NCBI GenBank assembly: GCA_024291935.2
Contig: CM044308.1
Span: 125,018,501 to 125,082,500, forward strand
Direction of reading: 5' to 3'
Source of the DNA: Okapia johnstoni
Lineage: Eukaryota; Chordata; Mammalia; Artiodactyla; Giraffidae
DNA: 64,000 nt
Shown here in pieces: positions 13,461 to 24,700 of the stretch (its first letter is position 1; each line of letters begins with the position of its first letter). Both the position numbers and the translations under genes were made by a program. The notes below the pieces were generated by a model that did not search any database, was not told where the DNA came from, and saw nothing but the letters and a program-made list of their open reading frames with translations.

Positions 13461-13868
13461 GTGACTTTTAGGTTTCAGCTGGGCTGAAGAAAATATGTGG
13501 AATGTTTCTACTAGGGGCAGTTTAGTGGTCCATGGTGAGCTTCTGTTGCCCAGATCACCTGGAACTGCTTCCCTTCTTATCAGGGAAAAGCTAGTGTTGC
13601 ATCTTGTCTGCTATAGTGGATAAATTGAGGAGTAGGCAGATTATGGTGTGGAGACCTTGAGAGTGCCTCTCAGGAGCAAGTGCCCAGTTTCTCTGAATAC
13701 GACTCAGAGGTTCTCTCAGAATGCGTGCTTTCATCCAAGACACTTTAGGACCAGGCTGCAGCTCCTGGGACTCAGTCCTACACTATCCTCGCATTTTTAT
13801 TCCCCAGAGTCTTTTTGCCTCATGACCCTCTACAAGAATGTCCATAGGAATAATCTTACATTTGTCAG
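13461..13868. other. Intronic sequence, unassigned
   Basis: No repeat or gene recognised between the Bov-A2 and L1 insertions. Confidence 0.4.
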
Positions 13869-13883
13869 TTCCATTCAACAAAC

Positions 13884-14350
13884 TTTAAAAAAATTATTTT
13901 ATTGAAGTATAGTTGACTAACAATGTTGTATTAATTTCAGTAGTGATTCAGTTATACATATACATATATGTATTCTTTTTCATATTCTTTTCTATTATGG
14001 TTTATTACAGGATATTGATTATAGCTTTCTGTGCTGTACAGTAGGTCCTTGTTGTTTGTCTATTCTATATATAATAGTTTGCATCTGTTAACCCCAAACT
14101 CCCAGTCTATCCTCCCATACCCACTCACCCCCTTGGCAACCCAAAGTCTGTTCTCTATATCTGTGAGTCTGTTTCTGTTTGGGAGATAAGTTCATTAATA
14201 TCATATTTTAGATTCCACATATGAGTGATATCATATGGTATTAGTCTTTCTCCTTCTGACTTACTTCACTTAGCATGATAATCTCTAGGTCCATCCATGT
14301 TGCTGCAAATGACATTATTTCATTCTTTTTTTTTTTTTTATGGCTGAGTA
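13884..14350 (-). mobile_element. L1 LINE 3' fragment, 5'-truncated
   Basis: On the + strand this is the reverse complement of an L1 3' UTR and ORF2 end, with phrases such as 'gcatgataatctctaggtcc' and 'atccatgttgctgcaaatga'. It breaks off at tggctgagta. Near-identical 15-bp flanks at 13869-13883 (ttccattcaacaaac) and 14675-14689 (ttcctttcaacaaac) form its target duplication, once the later SINE is removed. Confidence 0.88.
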
Positions 14351-14360
14351 GTTTTCCTTT

Positions 14361-14671
14361 TGGGCTTCTCTGATAGTTCAGTTGTAAAGAAACCACCTGC
14401 AATGCAGGAGACCCCGGTTCAAACCCCGGGTAGGGAAGATCTGCTGGAGAAGGGATAGGCTACCCACTCCAATATTCTTGGGCTTCCCTTGTAGCTCAGC
14501 TGGTAAAGAATCCGCCTGCAATGCAGGAGATCTGGGTTGGATCACTGGGTGGGGAAGATCCCCTGCAGAAAGGAGAGGCTACCCTCTCTAGTTTTCTAGC
14601 CTGGAGAATTCCATGGACTGTATAGTCCATGGGGTCGCAAAGAGTCAGACACGACTGAGCGACTTTCACTG
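14361..14671 (+). mobile_element. Bov-tA SINE with doubled tRNA head
   Basis: One tRNA-derived head plus partial body (from gggcttctctgatagttcag) runs directly into a second head (gggcttcccttgtagctcag) and a complete body. The flanks gttttccttt (14351-14360) and gtgttccttt (14672-14681) differ at one position, so the two heads arrived as one dimeric element at the 5' edge of the L1 fragment. Confidence 0.85.
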
Positions 14672-14964
14672 GTGTTCCTTTCAACAAACATACTGTCCTT
14701 CTGTGAGGCCAGGGTTTGGGTCAAGAGGAGTCCTTGAAAGGATAATCAGTAATGGTTCAAATGGATAGTGTCTTTATATGGTGGCTTGCATAGTATATTG
14801 ACCTTAACATGGTTTCATTTCTGCTTCTGTGAATAAGTGGTATTTAGATTAAATATGACAGCAACGCATGTAATGCCAATGTCAGTGGAATAAAATGACT
14901 GCATACCACTAGTGCTTTTACTTTGAAAACACAGCTGAAAGATCCTTGATCCTATTTTATTTTT

Positions 14965-15293
14965 TATAATTTATTTAATTTTTGGCTGTGCTGGGCCTTC
15001 ATCGCTGCATGGGCTTTTCTCTAGTTGCGGTGAGCAGGAGCTACTCTCTAGTTGTATTGTGCAGGTTTCTCGTTGTGGTGGCTTCTCTTGTTGTGAAGCA
15101 CTGGTTCCAGGTCATGTGGGCTTCAGTAGTTGCAGCACGTGAGCTTAGTAGTTGCGGCTCCTGGGCTCTAGAGTAGTTGTGATGCATTGGCTTGGTTGCT
15201 GCTCAACATATGGGATCTTCCCAGATCAAGGATTGAACTTGTATCTCCGGCATTGGCAGGCAGATTCTTTACCAGCAAGTCACCAGGGAAGCC
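14965..15293 (-). mobile_element. CHR-type tRNA SINE (cetartiodactyl)
   Basis: The reverse complement of a CHR SINE: 'ggctgtgctgggccttcatc' through to 'caccagggaagcccc'. Exact 14-bp target duplication cctattttattttt at 14951-14964 and 15294-15307. Confidence 0.9.
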
Positions 15294-15307
15294 CCTATTT
15301 TATTTTT

Positions 15308-16228
15308 GAGAAATTGAACCAAATTATTTTTTTTTCCATTTGCATTTACATTTTGATTTCACCAACCTAAGTAACTCCAACATCTATAATAATTCAAATA
15401 GGCTATAGGCTTCAAACCAGGTAGCTGATGAAATGTGACCAGACCACCGTCAACTGTTGACTTGCAGTCTAAACAGCAGTTCACCAGGGCAGCTCGAAGC
15501 TGCAGCATGAATTATCATATTCACAACACTCTCCACTTATTTTCTCTTGCCACCTCCTGTAGACACTAGTAAGGTTGAAAGATGCTGAGTGAAAGTGGTA
15601 TCAACTCAGCCATGTAGGAGAAGAGAAATTCCAGGGGGTGCCCTTAGTGTTACAGTACTTTGAAACAATGCTACTGGGGAAATATTGGCTGGCATAGTAA
15701 GAGTTATTCTAGAAGTCAATATCAGTAGAGTTTTTTCTTTTTTTAACAAACTGAGCATGTCAGTAGCATACTGTGACTCAGGAAGATGATTTTAAATGGG
15801 AAAGGAAGATGCTCAACATAGAAACCAAGAGTCAGACACGACTGAGCGACTGAACTGAACTGAAACACTTTGCATTCTCCCTGTGTATTCGCTTTCACGT
15901 GGCCATCATGTTATAAGGACACCAGTAATACTGGATTAGGGACCCACTCTGCTAGTATAACCTCACTTTAACCAATTACACCTGCAGCAACCCTATTTTC
16001 AAGTAATTTCACATTCTGAGGTCCTGGGAGCTAGCACCTTAACATATCTTTCTTGGAGGACACAATTCAACCTGTAACAACTCTCCAAAATACTTAGCAC
16101 CCCTCCTCTGTAGTAAATAATTCAGAGTTCTAAGGTAATCAGCCAGTCATTTTGAATCTACAGATCCTCATATTACAGGTGCTAGGTTAGTTAGCTCAGC
16201 TTTGCCAGTTTGCACACATGCACGCATG

Positions 16229-16235
<7 letters not shown>
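15308..16235. other. Intronic sequence with one tiny Bov-B tail
   Basis: Apart from the 36-bp Bov-B tail at 15827-15862, no gene or repeat is recognised. Confidence 0.4.
15827..15862 (+). mobile_element. 36-bp Bov-B 3' tail
   Basis: Only the last bases of Bov-B are present: agagtcagacacgactgagc followed by gactgaactgaactg. A short direct repeat gaaac flanks it (15821-15825 and 15862-15866), consistent with an extremely truncated insertion. Confidence 0.8.

Positions 16236-16277
<42 letters not shown>
16236..16277. repeat. (CA)21 microsatellite with adjoining (TC)n
   Basis: A pure 42-nt CA run followed by ctctctctctc. Preceded by an imperfect CA/CG/TA-rich lead from about 16212. Confidence 0.96.
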
Positions 16278-16279
<2 letters not shown>

Positions 16280-16664
16280 CTCTCTCTCAGCCTTAGGGGT
16301 TTGAGGCAAACACAGTTCTTTTTATATGTGCTAGAATGTACCATATGTTCTTCTGGGTGTACCATAACAAACTGCCTTCTCACATGGAGCCTCAACACCT
16401 TGAGGATTCTGTGTGATTCTCCCTGCTCTCTGGTCAGGTATTTTTGGATTATCTCTGAGATGCTTGGTGTAGGTCACTTCCCTCAACCTAATTAACAGTG
16501 AGCCTCTGATCTCCCTCCTTGCCTGTGATTGTGGCTTGTATCTTTTATATATATAACATCGGTAAAGGGAGAACTGCGTTAACTCACACGATCCTCCCTT
16601 TACCCATGTTTATTGCCTCTTTCCTCAGTCACTGTCTCCTGATAGCCAGTTTCTTATAATAATG

Positions 16665-16870
16665 TGAATAGTAACATCCCACATCTGCATAGAACTTTTA
16701 CAAATATTATTTTTAAGAGCTCGCTACCTGTGAAGATGCCAGTTAGTTAGGCATGATGACATTGATTTTATAGAGAAGGAATCTAAGGCTCTGCCAGGCT
16801 AAGTGCCCAGGGACACTGGGTGGGTAGGTGGGTAACAGTAACTGGAATCTTAGTGTTGTGACTCAGTGAA
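16665..16870 (-). mobile_element. MIR SINE relic
   Basis: Degraded MIR text in reverse orientation: 'acatctgcatagaactttta' and 'gattttatagagaaggaatc'. Confidence 0.5.
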
Positions 16871-17509
16871 CTAAGGCACTTCCAATACAACCCCTGCCCA
16901 CTGTCAGTATTGGATTGCTCAGCTAGTATTTGCATTGAACATGTGCCAGATAATATCCTGGTTCATAGCAGAAAGGGACACAAGCCTGATTTATGTTTAT
17001 TTATGGCGACGGCAGCGGTGTAGGACTAGTTGATCCTTAATCTACCTTTTCTACCATCACAGGTAGTGAAGAATTAAACTCAGTATTTATAAATGATTGA
17101 AACCCAAAGTGACCAGGATCATCATCATTGTTTTTATTGAGGATATTTGTAGACTTTGTTAAAATAATGCCTTACAGTTAGCTGGGAAGCACTGGTGGGA
17201 CCATACTGATTGTTAAAATACTGAAATACTTTTGTCCTAGATGGTAAGTGGCTGCCATCCAGAACCTCTAGAGTGCTGTTTGGCCACCAGAAGTGTCTGT
17301 CTCTTTCCCTGGACACCCAGATTTCCTAATAGCCCAGCAAATCCAGGGGTTAATGTCTAGGAAGAAGGGTGGCTTAAGAACCAGCTTCAGGGCCATGTGT
17401 AGCTGATTGGCAGATAGTTTGAGTATTTCACCTGCTCAGCGAGCATACAGTGGGAAGAATACTTGCAATTACTGAGGACGAACCCGTGAATGCACTGGGA
17501 CTGGGATGG

Positions 17510-17660
17510 GTGCTTTTTTAAATATGTTGTTTTATTTCATTCTCACAATGGCCCTCTGGAGTAGATACTATTTTCTTCATTTTACCACTGAGGAAAGTGA
17601 GGCTCAAAGAGGTGTAGGAGATACTGTGTCTAGATTCACATATCTGGTAAGTACTGGATC
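17510..17660 (-). mobile_element. MIR SINE relic
   Basis: Reverse MIR text, including 'ttcattttaccactgaggaa' and 'agtgaggctcaaagaggt'. Confidence 0.7.
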
Positions 17661-17949
17661 TCTTTGACTTTTCAGAGAGCATGGGAATCCAAGCTCCATT
17701 TTACAGGTGAGGAAACTAAGGCAGGGAGAAGATACTCTTTGCGCTAGTTCAGACCGTATTTGGCCCCAGAGTTCAGGTCTCCTAGTCCACTGGCCTTGTG
17801 TTCTTCAGCTTCAGTGTTTTCATATGGGATGTATGGTCAGGAACGTGGGTGCTGAGCTGGCTCCTATGTCAAAGGCATGCAGAGATGGAGGGGTGGTGGA
17901 AGAATACTCTGAAACTGGAGTGTGAGCCACATCATTCTAAAACACTTAC

Positions 17950-18480
17950 ATGAAGGACCTATCACCTGTAATTTATAGGCTGATTACACTTTGCCCTCCC
18001 ACCAATGAGAAAAGCAGCCTATAGACTAAGCATCCAGTTTACTTGGCATCTTCCTAAAGCAGCCAAAAGTCTGTTTCTGTATTAGAAAGCAGAGTTGTGG
18101 ATGAAATAAACATTTGCTTCTTTTTAGAAAAATTTTTTTCATTTTTACTTCCATCTGCCGGTTGTTGCAAACAAGAGCTAATCAGCTGAGCAGAGAAACA
18201 GATGTGCTGTGACGGCTCCAAAAATGAGTCTCTCTCTGCTTGGCAAAGGGTCGTTGACAGCGGATGGTTGCCATAACAACCGGCTTACACCAATGCAGAA
18301 ATATCACAGGCTTTTTGCAACCACTCTTGCCTTCATTAATTATGCCATTCCTAGCTAAATGATATGATAATGCTATTTCCTTTGGCACTGCCAGGAATAG
18401 AGATGACGAATGAGATGTTTTGTGCTGATGGGCTGAGAAAGTCATAAACCACTACAGAGCTGAAATATTATTGCTGTCAT
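17950..18480. other. Repeat-free block, candidate conserved noncoding element
   Basis: No transposon text is visible, and the sequence has the mixed, motif-rich look of conserved intronic DNA: homeobox-like attaatta (about 18335), gagctaatcagctgagc and an X-box-like palindrome. Conservation cannot be measured here, so this remains a suggestion. Confidence 0.3.
18266..18281. promoter_or_regulatory. RFX X-box-like near-palindrome
   Basis: ggttgccataacaacc consists of inverted half-sites with one mismatch. It fits the RFX X-box form GTNRCC-N2-RGYAAC at 11 of 12 specified positions. RFX factors drive ciliary and hair-cell genes, which is relevant to a stereocilia myosin, but one motif alone proves nothing. 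Confidence 0.35.
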
Positions 18481-18532
18481 TATTACCATTTTGTTCCCTA
18501 AGCTCTAGCTAATGGGTTTGGTACCCAATAAG

Positions 18533-18775
18533 AATTAATAGCATTTGTTGAGTGCTTACTATGTGCCAGGCACTAAATGCTTTGTATGAATTAATTCATT
18601 TGTAATCCTTACAACAACCCCATGAAATTACTGCTATTACTGGTTCAGTGTTTTAGAGAAAGTAAATAAGTCACAGAAAGTTCTTGTCCTTGGACAGCTG
18701 TTAGGTGATGACACCAGGATTTTAACTCAGATATTTAGCTCCAAAATCCCCGCTCTTAACCACTATACTAGAGCA
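18533..18775 (-). mobile_element. MIR SINE, nearly full length
   Basis: Begins 'gcatttgttgagtgcttact', continues 'atgtgccaggcactaaatgc' and ends 'ctcttaaccactatacta', the reverse complement of the MIR 5' end. One of the best preserved MIRs in the window. Confidence 0.85.
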
Positions 18776-18779
18776 AACT

Positions 18780-21541
18780 GTTTATGACTACCAGTATCCC
18801 AGATAAGATGAATATTTTTTCCAAGTTAAAAATTATTTTAGATAAGAATTATACTTCCTAATATGTTGAGGAAAATACAATATTTCAACATGACACTAGA
18901 AACCAGTATAATTAATGCCTCAGTGAAGGATCTAGAAAAGTAAAATAGCAAAGTTCTTCAGAATAGAATTTAGGAGATTTAGATTTTAGTTGTAAGCCTG
19001 CCACTCATTTAAAAAAAGTGAATGTGGTTCAGTTATTTTAATATGGCTTCATTTTTGGTAGAAAAGATAAGAGTACAAATTTTGGAGTCATAGACCTGCA
19101 AGCGAATAGTAGGTACCATGCTTACCCACCTAATCATGAACCTCAGGCGAGTTACTGAATATTCTGATTAGAAAGATGGGAGAAGTTAAAAGAGATAAAG
19201 TGAGAAGGGAAAAAAAGCAGCCTCAGAGGACAAAATGAAATGATTTCCTGAAAGTGCTTGCTGCCATACTCAGCATAGTGTGTGCTGTAAAAATGGTGGG
19301 GCCTATTGCCTGAACCCTACCTTTCCTGCCCTGTTCTCAGCTCAAAGAGGATTGGCCTGGGTAGTCTCTGCCTCTGAGGTCCATTCTGTGTTTCAGAGAA
19401 CATTGATGGTTTCCAGGGGAAAGAGACTCTTCCCACTCTCACATTCCGAGCCCCTGGATTTCCTGGGATAATGAAGGGGGGATCTCTCCAGGCTCTCAGT
19501 AAGGGTGAAGTGATGACAGGGTCTGATTTTACCCGACTCTGTTTTAAAAGGCTGGGGATTCTTGAGACCCCACCTGCCAATCACTTCACTGTGAGAAATA
19601 TAGGCTTTGGTTGCTCAGGAGATTCAAGTGAGGGGTTTAGAACCTTGGATCACTGACTGAAAGACCTGTGTGTCTTCCCCCACAACATTCATCTCTGAGA
19701 TTCTGCAGCCATTTGTGTCCCCTGATTCCCCCCCAATTTCCTGGGTCAGCCTATGAAAAGCAAGTATTCCCTCCCTTCTCGTTCTGGGGCAGACCCTACC
19801 TGCATTCCCAGGGTGGTCCTGTCTTTGAGGGTCCTGGAGCACAACCCAAATACTTGGGGCTGCAGTGGGTGAAGGGTCACAGTGACTAATTCAGCTCCAG
19901 CTCCCCTCTCAGCTGGAGCTCTGCGGGGTTGAGCCGTATGTCATCTGTCACTGTGGAGGTGGGGGGCTGGCCCCGGAGGTGGTGGTGACTTGTCGCTACC
20001 CTCCTCCTGGCGGATCTAAATATAGAACCCCATCTGAGGTCTCAGCTTCCAGATATGCAGAAGCACGTGGGGCCCAGAGCAGAGGCCTCATGTCTCCCAC
20101 CCCCAACCTGCCTCCTGCTCAGGGCTAAGTAAGACATATCAAAGTTATAGCCTCTGTGAGTATTTAGAATTCCCAGACTGTCCTCCCACCCCTCTCTGGG
20201 GAGGTGAGAAAGGTCAAAGCACCTGTTGTTTCCCCTTCTTTATCCACCAAAGATGAAGAACTGTTCCCTCAGCGGCAGAAGTGTTTGCTGAAGAAAGGTC
20301 AGAGCCCGCCTCTGCTCCTCCTAGGCTCCAAGTCAAATCACCCGGTGGCCACCCTCTGGTTAGTGCCTCCACTGCCCTTCCCAGGGAATAGAGACTCAGC
20401 CCCACAGAAAGGGAAGGGAGTTCACAGCTAGGCCAGTGCTGCCCTGGCTCCTCTGTACGGTGGACCCTGAGCTGTTGGAGGAAAGCTGAGGGATGCGGGC
20501 AGTCAGCATTAGGAATGGGACCCAGGGGAGCCTGGGGTGGGCGTGAAGGCGGAGCAGGTGGGACTTGTATTCACGGTGCTCTATTATGTCCCAGGTTTTT
20601 CCCATACCCTTTTTTGGTTTTAAAAAGGTAAAGGAAATCCCTCTTTGCTAGGACTGTGTGATATTCCCAAGGGTTCCCTGGTTTGCATGGTGATGTCAGT
20701 CTGGGAGAGGACGTCACCCAGAGACCATGTGCAGATAAAGGGGTGTGCCCATGCGGGAACATTCAGGTATTCTGTTCTGTTTGCTTCCCTTCCTGTTTTT
20801 CAGATGTGTTGTAGAGGAGAAAAACTACCCGCACCCCCCCCCCCCATTAGTTTCTTATTGTGGCTTATGCTTCATTTCTGCTACCTACTAGCTATATAGC
20901 TTGGGGAGAGTTGCTTAACCCTTCTGAATCTGTTTCCTCCCCTAAGGTAAGAATACCTGACCTAACAGCTGTAAAAAGAACGAAACTGTAGAACTCCTAC
21001 TCTGGTAGAATTAGAGCACTAGCTGACAAAGGAAAGGGGCAGTGGAAGGAAAAGTGAGGGCATGGGGAAGTGAGAGGCAGTAGAAACTCCACCTGCTTAA
21101 GTGGAGGGAGTGTTACATGCTCAGAGTATGACAGTCACCGTGGCTATGGCTTATGATGGAGCACAAGATCCCTTTGGCAGTATCTCAGCATTCTGTGTAT
21201 TATAAGAATCCCTGGGAGATGCCTCACTCATGGAGAACTCATAGACTTTGCTCCTGGTTTGGCTACAAACCAGCTCTGTGACTCAGTTTCCTAATCTGTG
21301 AAATAGGGGGATTGACTTAATGAATCCTAGGATCCCTTCCAGCATCCGTCTCTATTTTGGCGAAAGCTGTTAGGGGAGGGCAGTGGGATTCTCCCGGGTC
21401 TCCAAGAACATGTATTTCTTCAGAGTCTTTGAGTACTAAGGACACATACAAAAATTTGGGGTCACTGATTTTGCTTTCACAGGAGAATTCTGTGATACTG
21501 GTCCTGAGTCTGAGAGCAGGGCTTGCCAAATAGTTAAGTGT
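18780..21541. other. Intron, partly GC-richer block around 19.3-20.8 kb
   Basis: The stretch 19300-20800 is richer in G and C than its surroundings and free of recognisable ruminant repeats. CpG is not dense enough by eye to call an island. A 12-C run lies at 20834-20845, and MIR-like text at about 20870-20985 (+) and 21260-21310 (+). The many short overlapping ORFs reflect base composition and show no domain. Confidence 0.4.
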
Positions 21542-21553
21542 AAGTGATATGTT

Positions 21554-21736
21554 GGGCTTCCCTAGTGGCTCAGTGGTAATGAATTCACCTGCCAATGCAG
21601 GAGATGCGGGTTTGATTCCTGGATCAGAAAGATGTCTTGGAGAAGGAAATGACAACCCACTCAAGCATCCTTGCCTGGGAAATCCCATAAACAGGGAAGC
21701 CTGATGGGCTACAGTCTATAACAAAAGATACAACAA
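21554..21736 (+). mobile_element. Bov-tA SINE, diverged 3' end
   Basis: The head gggcttccctagtggctcag is followed by a Bov-A body that ends early (aagcctgatgggctacagtc). Exact 12-bp duplication aagtgatatgtt at 21542-21553 and 21737-21748. Confidence 0.92.
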
Positions 21737-21748
21737 AAGTGATATGTT

Positions 21749-24700
21749 TCCAGGGCTTTGGGGAATTTCAGTACAAAAATTGGTGTTGTGTGCTGGCCTC
21801 AAACCCAGAAGAGCCCCGCTCTGCCCTCCGCCAGCCATGGTGGGAAGTGGTGCTGTGTACGTGTGCTCTGTGTATTTTTAAGTTGAACCTTGTTTTATTT
21901 TTCTAAAGGCATAAGCTGAGTGTTACAATCCTGAGAAGAGGCTTGTAGAACATCATATTTAACTAGAGACCTTTCTCAATTTTATGTGAACAGTATAATT
22001 GAAATTATTACTGGCAGTTTCTCAGTATACAGAATATAGATTCAGTTCTAGCCTTGAGTTTTATGAATGAACCAAAAAAAGCACCACCCCATCAATTTCA
22101 GTTCTTCTAGTCCACATCCCTTTTGAAAAAAAACCCCTCAAATCTCAAATGTATTCTCCCTTGAAGTTATATTTCATCCAAGGGAAGAGATTTCATGTGC
22201 TTATTCAGTATCTTAGCTGGTAACACTTTAAGATGTTTGTATGTAAAACTGATGAATAATATTTGCCACTGGAATATTTATAGCTGCAATTTACAGTTCT
22301 AGGGAAATTCTATTTTAGAAATCTTTACGATCAATAACATTTATTAATTATGCTGTGTGGATTATGTAAGCAAAATTAAGAATCCTATTTGCCTTCCTAC
22401 TTCTCAGCCCATCTTATTTGCCAGTCTGTTGACTGTATTTTGGGGCTCAAGGTTAGCCAAGGATTAATAGCTTTAGGTCTATTTGTTTTGCCTCTTTTTA
22501 AGCTGAATTTAGCTCTTGGGATAACAGCATTTTGCCTGTGTACTTGACTGAAATTTTAATCTTGACCTTTGGTTATAATTTTGGATCACACAATCAATTC
22601 TAGTAAGATGAGAAATCAGAACATATAAAGCAAACCTAATTGCATTTTTAATGACATTTTAAAAATTAGTGGAAAAATAAAATAGTCTGAATAACAGCTA
22701 TTGTCTTTTAAGTTTTGTAAATCATTTTTTAAAAGAGCAAAACATATTTTTCCTTATGGTGAATGGTGCTACTGTAATATTATTTGCTTGAAAATATTGG
22801 TTAAAAATCACATTATTGAAAGAGATTTCAGCCCAGCAGCTCTCTGATTTGTCGTTTGATAAATGGTTTAAGTTAAACAGTTTGGAGAAATCTAGGTTTT
22901 CTGAATGCAGGAGTTCATATGTTGACTACTTTTTATTCCCCTTATATCCAGTCTAATACAGATACTCTTCCCAGATAATGAAGACTTTGAGATGAGGAGA
23001 GACTGTTCTCTCAGATCATTACAGCTCAAGTCTTTCTGCAAAGATAGAGAGTAGATCTCACCCCTGTTTTGGGAACTTTACCAGTAAGCCCTACTCTCGG
23101 TCTAGGTTGAAATGAAACTGTAATCATGGGGCATTCCATGGGACTGTGGTGCCCTGAGAAAGTGAAAGTAGTATGCCTGGTCTTGTGCTTACAATGGAAA
23201 GGGGTATGGTTGAGAAGAGAATTCTTTTTAAACTTGTGCAACCCTAGTTTTACAACCAAGACATCACCTTTAACCTGTCACCTTGCTGATGAAGAATCCT
23301 CACAGCCAATACATACCTCTGAGGAAGTAGCCACACCCTTTCGAAGATCAAGGCAAACTTTCCAATACTTACTTACATTCTCAAGACAGAAAAACAGACA
23401 GAATTTGTTCTTTTTTGTTATAGAAATAATTTGTGTTCCCTGTAGACATTTTAGAAAATGTAGACAGTCTTATAGAAGTAAACCAATAAAATATATATTA
23501 CCCATGCATCTATGACCCAGTGATATCCACTACTAACATTCTGGTACCCAGAAAAAGCTGGGTAATCAGCATTTCCCTAAGCAGTGCTCCAGACAACACC
23601 CAGGGGGAAGGGGTTGCTTGGTTTACACAGGAAGAAGAGATACAGGGAGATTAAATAATTTGTTAAAGTTATCCAGTGAGAAAGTGGCAAAACCAAAATG
23701 AAGGTGCCTGGCTCGGGGAACTTTTTGCAACTGCCGGAGGGCCAAGTCTTTTCACAGTCCCAGAGCTTCTCACAGTTAGTTTTCTCCAGCTCATGGCTAA
23801 AGAAAGGGCCAGCCTCCTCAACAGAACTCAGTGGACCATGCCCAAGGATGGATAAGGAAATTATATGTGTCAAAGCAGTTGTGTTATCAAATTGTAGCTA
23901 CAGTTTCACCCTATAAACTCCTGTAAGAGAGGGGAAGAGGGAGTGACTGGGTGGATTTAGAGTCTTGAACTTTGGAACTTGTTAGCTTAAAGAAGTCTTG
24001 CGAGAACTGCCCTAACAAAGAAAACTGACTGCTAGCTTTTGCTACAAAGACCAGTAGAGCTAAACTATAGTGAAAATGAATTTCTTGTTCTCAGCTCCCT
24101 CCAGAAAGAAGTTTTGGGGTAGCCCAGGTGGTAATGACCAACATTTCAGAGGCTCTAGCCCATCTCCAGGTAGAATATGTATTGGTATTGAGCACTGAGG
24201 CTGTTAGTGCATAGATATTGCCGGAAATCTGAGCATTAGTGTCTTTCCCCTTCCTAAAATAAGCATCAATGTAGTCTAAGTGTATCAGAAAAGTCATAAG
24301 TTCGCATTTCAAGGTAGGAACGTGGACATACTCCATTAACCAGCATCCAAACAACTGCTGTGTTGCTGAAGCTTATCTTCCTTAATGGAGGCATTATCAC
24401 AGCAACTAGCATCTTTTCATAGACATTAACACCTTCTACCAAGTATTGGCAATACAATCCACTCAAAATTCTAGTCATCCGGTTCATACCCCAGAATAAT
24501 CTACTGTTTGCTAAGTAATTTGCATAGAGAAGTTAGCCTCTCATTTTGAGATACCCCAAAACCACTTATTTTGAAATCATGAAGTCAGTATATTAGAGCT
24601 GGAAGGGATACTAGAGATTATTCATCCCCACCTTGCCATTTTATAGATCTAGAAAGTGAGATCACTATAACTAAAGAACCCTCAGCTCAAAATTTTCAGG

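Noticed and set aside
14361..14671. Bov-tA heads (here and elsewhere) as tRNA genes
   Set aside because: The heads are tRNA-derived SINE sequence without a complete cloverleaf or acceptor end; all continue into Bov-A bodies.
14361..14671. Two independent SINE insertions at 14.4 kb
   Set aside because: A single pair of flanking duplications encloses both heads, so one dimeric element is simpler.
19300..20800. CpG island or alternative MYO3B promoter
   Set aside because: GC content is raised, but CpG dinucleotides are not dense by eye and there is no supported first exon.
23126..23515. 129-codon open frame
   Set aside because: No motif, and the latter part overlaps text that resembles an old transposon.
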